From NCBI RefSeq assembly GCF_014384795.1, contig NZ_JACRSR010000001.1:1116001-1180000 (forward strand): 64,000 nt of DNA, written 5' to 3'. Each line of letters starts with the position of its first letter. Position 1 is the first letter of the stretch. Under the pieces are notes generated by a model. The model was not told the origin of the DNA and did not search any database. It worked only from the letters and a program-made list of their open reading frames with translations. A program made the position numbers and the translations under genes. Below, one piece after another: positions 61,601 through 64,000 of this stretch. The DNA is from Gehongia tenuis (GTDB lineage: Bacteria; Bacillota; Clostridia; Christensenellales; NSJ-53).

Positions 61601-62131
61601 GGGCAGATGGTGGTCCATCAGCTCAATGTAGTACCGGCCGGGAAACATGGCTTGATACCGTTCGGCAATGCGCCGTGCCTTTTGATCCTGGCCCTGCAAA
61701 AGGGCCTGGGGAATGGCGCCGGCAAGACAGGCGGACATGCAGATGAGGCCCTCGCTGTGGGTCCTCAAGAGTTCCTCATCGATCCTCGGCTTGTAATAGA
61801 ACCCCTCCAAAAAGGCCAGTGACACCAGCTTCACCAAATTTTGATAACCGGTCTCATTTTGGGCCAGTAAAATGAGATGGTTGTATTCCTTGTTCTGTTT
61901 TTCAAGATGGGACCCTGCGGCCACATACATCTCGCAGCCCAGAATGGGTTTGATGCCCCGCGCCTTTGCCTTCTTATAAAAATCCACCACGCCGTAAAGT
62001 ACGCCGTGATCAGTGATTGCCAGCTTGTCCATACCCAGTTCCCTGCAGCGGTCCAGCAGCTTATCAATGCGGCTGGCGCCATCCAAAAGGCTGTATTCAG
62101 TATGCACGTGTAGATGGACAAATTCCAACAT
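58640..62131 (-). CDS. dnaE: DNA polymerase III alpha subunit
   Basis: A 1163-residue replicative polymerase of the DnaE type: N-terminal PHP domain (H-L-H-V-H-T-E-Y-S near residue 6, with later metal ligands), palm with catalytic P-D-I-D-I-D-F-D near residue 400, thumb/fingers, tandem HhH region, and a C-terminal OB fold (about 990-1070). ATG at 62131 with AAAGGAG upstream gives the usual M-x-x-F-V-H-L-H-V-H-T start. Low-GC Gram-positives also have PolC, not seen here. Confidence 0.97.
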   Translation of the reverse strand: MLEFVHLHVHTEYSLLDGASRIDKLLDRCRELGMDKLAITDHGVLYGVVDFYKKAKARGIKPILGCEMYVAAGSHLEKQNKEYNHLILLAQNETGYQNLVKLVSLAFLEGFYYKPRIDEELLRTHSEGLICMSACLAGAIPQALLQGQDQKARRIAERYQAMFPGRYYIELMDHHLPEEREVMPKLIALARELQIPMTATNDIHYILKEDAEAQEILMCIQTGKTLDDPEHMRLETEEFYLKSPEEMARLFEAVPDALENTVKIADQCQVDFDFDTMHLPAFDVPEGYTAAGFFRKLCQEGIEKRFQPVPSEVQERLESEMSMIEQMGYVDYFLIVHDFIKYAKDHGIPVGPGRGSAAGSITAYALSITDVNPLKYGLIFERFLNPERISMPDIDIDFDYERRGEVIDYVVEKYGQDRVAQIITFGTMAARAVIRDVGRALGMAYSQVDPIAKMIPFVLGMTIDKALEMNGELKRLAEEDEAVGRLIRLAKVLEGLPRHASTHAAGVVISKVPLMEYVPLQKTEDSVVTQFPMTTLEELGLLKMDFLGLRTLTVIQEAIDLVEKNKGVKVEFEKMDMEDPGVYEMLSSGDTDGVFQMEGTGMRSFLRDLKPNCFEDIIAGISLYRPGPMEQIPRYIAGRRHPDQVKYAHPLLEPILSVTFGCMVYQEQVMQIVRDLAGYSMGRSDLVRRAMSKKKKDVMERERDIFINGLVEDGERVLPGCVGNGVDAKTANDIFDEMTAFAQYAFNKSHAAAYGVVAYRTAYLKVHYPLEFMAALLNSVMGNTEKIALYIDTCRHKGIKVLPPDVNTSYRKFSVDGESIRFGLLAIKNVGSTAVEILVEERQKNGPFKDFLDFCQRGDSEFLNKRMVESMIKAGAFDSLGAIRPQLMYVYEKVMDSVAQERKHNVKGQISLFSMEESAASSMMPKLELPDLPSYAPTVQLALEKETMGVYISGHPLEAYVKELEKMEWTVARLKERLEENALLTGDLYDGKRIELAGMVAGRTLKYTKNNQVMAFVQLEDMTGSLECLIFPKVYEKSQGLLTEGMAIRVRGKLSVREEEDPKILADEVLPLGAVAEPEPERERPVPAQGKLYIKVPTIDDPVVKKIRIALRLNPGELPVILMDASDRRTYAMKSLPIKPGPELLDSLKKLVGEDSVRLKVGH

Positions 62132-62146
62132 TTTCTCCTTTCCCTG

Positions 62147-62191
62147 CAAGAAAAAAACTTATACAAAGGCCGCCGGACTCGCCGGCGGCCT
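62147..62191 (-). terminator. Hairpin between the HPr gene and dnaE
   Basis: AGGCCGCCGG / CCGGCGGCCT, perfect 10-bp stem (62167-62176 with 62182-62191). Leftwards it is followed by TTTGTATAAG and, 10 nt later, TTTTTTT. The U tract next to the stem is weak, so it may only reduce read-through from whiA-HPr into dnaE. Confidence 0.6.
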
Positions 62192-62204
62192 CTTATCACA
62201 GCTT

Positions 62205-62459
62205 TTAGCGATTTTCAATCATCTTTGCCACAGCCGCAATGGCCTCACTGGCATCGGCGCCGTCCGCCGTCAGCAGCAGGTGTTCTCCATTCTTAGCCGC
62301 CAGCGACATCACGCCCATAAGGGATTTTGCATTAATCTTTTTGGTCCCCGTCTGCACACAGATGAGGGAGGAATACCGTCCTGCCACATGAGTGATTTTA
62401 GGGGCCACCTGGCCATTAATGCCTTCCTTCCAGCCTACCTGCACTTCTTTTTTTTGCAT
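62205..62459 (-). CDS. HPr-family protein lacking the phospho-acceptor His15
   Basis: An 84-residue HPr-fold protein. The normal active-site G-L-H-A-R-P is replaced by G-I-N-G-Q-V, putting Asn at position 15 and Gln at 17, so it cannot accept phosphate from Enzyme I. The regulatory region I-N-A-K-S-L-M-G-V is intact with Ser at position 46, the HPr kinase target. This is the pattern of Crh of Bacillus, a regulatory HPr paralogue. ATG at 62459 with AAGGAG 10 nt upstream, 7 nt after the whiA stop. Confidence 0.9.
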   Translation of the reverse strand: MQKKEVQVGWKEGINGQVAPKITHVAGRYSSLICVQTGTKKINAKSLMGVMSLAAKNGEHLLLTADGADASEAIAAVAKMIENR

Positions 62460-62466
62460 GAATCGA

Positions 62467-63426
62467 TCACTCCTTATTCTGTTGCAGTCCCAAATCATTG
62501 GCCATTTCTTCCAGCTTGCGAAGCCGGTGATGCACGCCCGCCTTTCCAATGGGCTTATCCAGCATGGCGCCCAGTTCTTGCAAGGATGCGTCGGGATAGT
62601 TGAGCCGGAGCTCAGCAATCTGCCTCAGGTTTGGCGAAAGCCTGTCAAAGCCGATCCGCTGTTCCACCAGCCGTATGCACTCAATCTGTCTTACCGCGGT
62701 GTTCACGGTCTTATTGATGTTGGCCGTTTCGCAGTTCACCTTGCGGTTGACGTTGTTCCGCATATCCTTAAGAATGCGGATATTCTCCACTTCCAGCAGA
62801 GCACCATGAGCGCCCATCATGCTGAGCAGGCGTATAACGTGTTCACCTTCCTTCAAGTATACCACAAAGTGGTCCTTTCTTGGAATGGCTTTGGCGTTAA
62901 TTTCTTTTTTTTGCAACAATTCCACCAGGGATGCGGCCAGTTCCTCCCGGTCCACCACGAACTCCAGATGATACATTTTCTCCGGATCGGCCATGGAGCC
63001 CCGGCCCAAAAAGGCGCCGCGGAGATAGGCCCGCTTGCAGCATTCGCTTTCCACAACGGACGGCTGAATCCGCCAATTCAGATTAAAGAAGCCATCCCCA
63101 TCATCCTCAACAATGCCCGTATCCCGCAGCACGCGAAGGGCATCTTCTGCGTCCACCATCAGCTCGTAGACATGGCTTTTCTTGGGCTGAGTATGCTCGG
63201 TCATCTGAATCTGGGGCTGAATACCATATCTTTTTTTGAGGAAGCTGAAAGCCCTGCGGGCCACCGCACCGTTTTCCGTGTTGATGGTGAGAGCCAGATG
63301 GCGCATGCCCTTCAGATGGATGGTGCCTGCCATCTGAATGAGCGCTGTGAGTTCCGCCCGAATACAGCAGGACCTTTTTACGCCCACATGCACCAGTTCC
63401 TCCTTGATTTCCGATGAAAAGGACAT
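62467..63426 (-). CDS. whiA: DNA-binding protein WhiA
   Basis: A 319-residue WhiA: N-terminal LAGLIDADG-like fold (R-G-A-F-L-G-R-G-S near residue 135) without nuclease residues, and a C-terminal helix-turn-helix (D-A-S-L-Q-E-L-G-A-M-L near 275-285). Involved in cell division and, in actinobacteria, sporulation. Starts 3 nt after the rapZ stop, so part of the rapZ-whiA-HPr cluster. Confidence 0.96.
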   Translation of the reverse strand: MSFSSEIKEELVHVGVKRSCCIRAELTALIQMAGTIHLKGMRHLALTINTENGAVARRAFSFLKKRYGIQPQIQMTEHTQPKKSHVYELMVDAEDALRVLRDTGIVEDDGDGFFNLNWRIQPSVVESECCKRAYLRGAFLGRGSMADPEKMYHLEFVVDREELAASLVELLQKKEINAKAIPRKDHFVVYLKEGEHVIRLLSMMGAHGALLEVENIRILKDMRNNVNRKVNCETANINKTVNTAVRQIECIRLVEQRIGFDRLSPNLRQIAELRLNYPDASLQELGAMLDKPIGKAGVHHRLRKLEEMANDLGLQQNKE

Positions 63427-63429
63427 GGC

Positions 63430-64000
63430 CTATTCCCCCTGATAGATTTCCCGATTGCTCTCCTTTTGCATATCCCGATGGATCAGATTGGTATGGTAAC
63501 CGCTTTGCTTGAGCGCGTCCGCCAGGCGGCTGGCGATGGCAACCGAACGATGCTTCCCGCCCGTGCAGCCGATACCCACCACCAAACGGGTCTTGCCCTC
63601 CTTGATGTAAAAAGGGATCAGAAAGGTCAAAAGCCTTTTCAAATGGCCCATGAATTCCGCCGCCTCCGGAAAGGAAAAGACATAATCCTGCACCTCCTTC
63701 GAGGTGCCGTTCAGGTTTCTAAGCTTTTCAATATAATACGGATTGGGCAAAAACCTCACGTCAAAGACCAGATCGGCATCGAGGGGCAGCCCCCGCTTGA
63801 AACCAAAGGAGACCACCTGCACCGCCATGCCCTGACGGGTATCTCCCTGAAAGATCTTGTAAAGAACCTCCTTGAGCTGGCTTGTCCGAAGGGTGGTTGT
63901 ATCCAGGATATAATCCGCCCGGTCCCGAAGGATGGAAAGCATCTGCCGCTCCTTATGAATGGCTTCCTCCAAGGTGCCTTCCTGGTTCAGAGGATGGGTG
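63430..64000 (-). CDS. rapZ: RapZ (YvcJ) nucleotide-binding protein, 3' part
   Basis: The last 189 codons of rapZ; the gene continues beyond the right edge, so no start is given. Visible are D-T-T-T-L-R-T-S-Q-L near the left of the fragment, S-F-G-F-K-R-G-L-P in the middle and the C-terminal I-G-C-T-G-G-K-H-R-S-V motif, the hallmark of the domain. The N-terminal P-loop is outside the window. RapZ regulates amino-sugar synthesis in E. coli; in Firmicutes its role is less clear. Confidence 0.95.
   Translation of the reverse strand, partial: THPLNQEGTLEEAIHKERQMLSILRDRADYILDTTTLRTSQLKEVLYKIFQGDTRQGMAVQVVSFGFKRGLPLDADLVFDVRFLPNPYYIEKLRNLNGTSKEVQDYVFSFPEAAEFMGHLKRLLTFLIPFYIKEGKTRLVVGIGCTGGKHRSVAIASRLADALKQSGYHTNLIHRDMQKESNREIYQGE

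Noticed and set aside
1..64000. CRISPR arrays, tRNA or rRNA genes, insertion sequences, prophage or attachment sites
   Set aside because: I found no spaced direct-repeat array, cloverleaf-like sequence, transposase or integrase, and no long terminal repeats anywhere in the window.

Overview
The window looks like a chromosome segment of an anaerobic Clostridia-type Firmicute of moderate G+C content. The clearest sign is the right end, where rapZ, whiA, an HPr-family gene, dnaE and pfkA follow one another in a typical clostridial order. Other signs are strong Shine-Dalgarno sequences, frequent GTG/TTG starts, many 4-nt gene overlaps, consensus sigma-A promoters and a TPP riboswitch. A lineage near Christensenellales is possible, but this is only an impression. 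I see no rRNA, tRNA, CRISPR array, insertion sequence or prophage.

Layout. 0-4.4 kb: a repressor-controlled M81 (MlrC-like) metallopeptidase gene, an AT-rich O-antigen ligase/polymerase-like gene that looks foreign, and a Gfo/Idh/MocA oxidoreductase with its own strong promoter and terminator. 4.4-10.1 kb (minus): a TPP-riboswitch operon thiC-thiW-thiD-thiM-thiE followed by two HAD phosphatases. It makes HMP de novo but apparently imports or salvages the thiazole. 10.1-11.4 kb: a metallo-beta-lactamase-fold hydrolase and a divergent HdeD-like membrane protein. 11.4-20.5 kb (plus): a complete Kdp potassium system, kdpFABC, then an unrecognised gene, then kdpDE. A shared putative KdpE box precedes kdpF and kdpD at the same distance from an extended -10, and KdpD carries a c-di-AMP-type motif.

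20.5-32.1 kb (mostly minus): patatin-like lipase, a GNAT-maltose-acetyltransferase fusion, polysaccharide deacetylase, hemolysin III, and a run in which a small alarmone synthetase, an aminoglycoside 6-adenylyltransferase-like protein, an amidohydrolase, a DrrAB-like ABC exporter, CorA and an MFS exporter are tightly packed. 32.1-33.9 kb holds a small uncharacterised protein behind a perfect promoter/operator, an unannotated 38-residue basic protein, and an EamA transporter that appears to start at AUA.

33.9-48.8 kb (minus) is the most unusual part. A solute-binding lipoprotein with no ABC permease is followed by a CACHE-HAMP-PAS-GGDEF-EAL protein and a PTS-EIIC-EAL fusion, as if extracellular nutrient capture were wired to c-di-GMP. 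Next door is a second probable operon: HD phosphohydrolase, DUF3825-like protein, aminotransferase, methyltransferase, GAF-PAS-GGDEF-PAS-GGDEF-EAL protein and SPL-like radical SAM enzyme.

48.8-54.2 kb: a LysR-controlled catabolic operon (RraA-like, pxpB, pxpC, pxpA, D-2-hydroxyacid dehydrogenase). 54.2-64 kb (minus): an aminotransferase, a VOC protein, rlmD-like rRNA methyltransferase, pfkA, dnaE, an HPr paralogue that has lost His15 but keeps Ser46, whiA, and the 3' part of rapZ running off the window.
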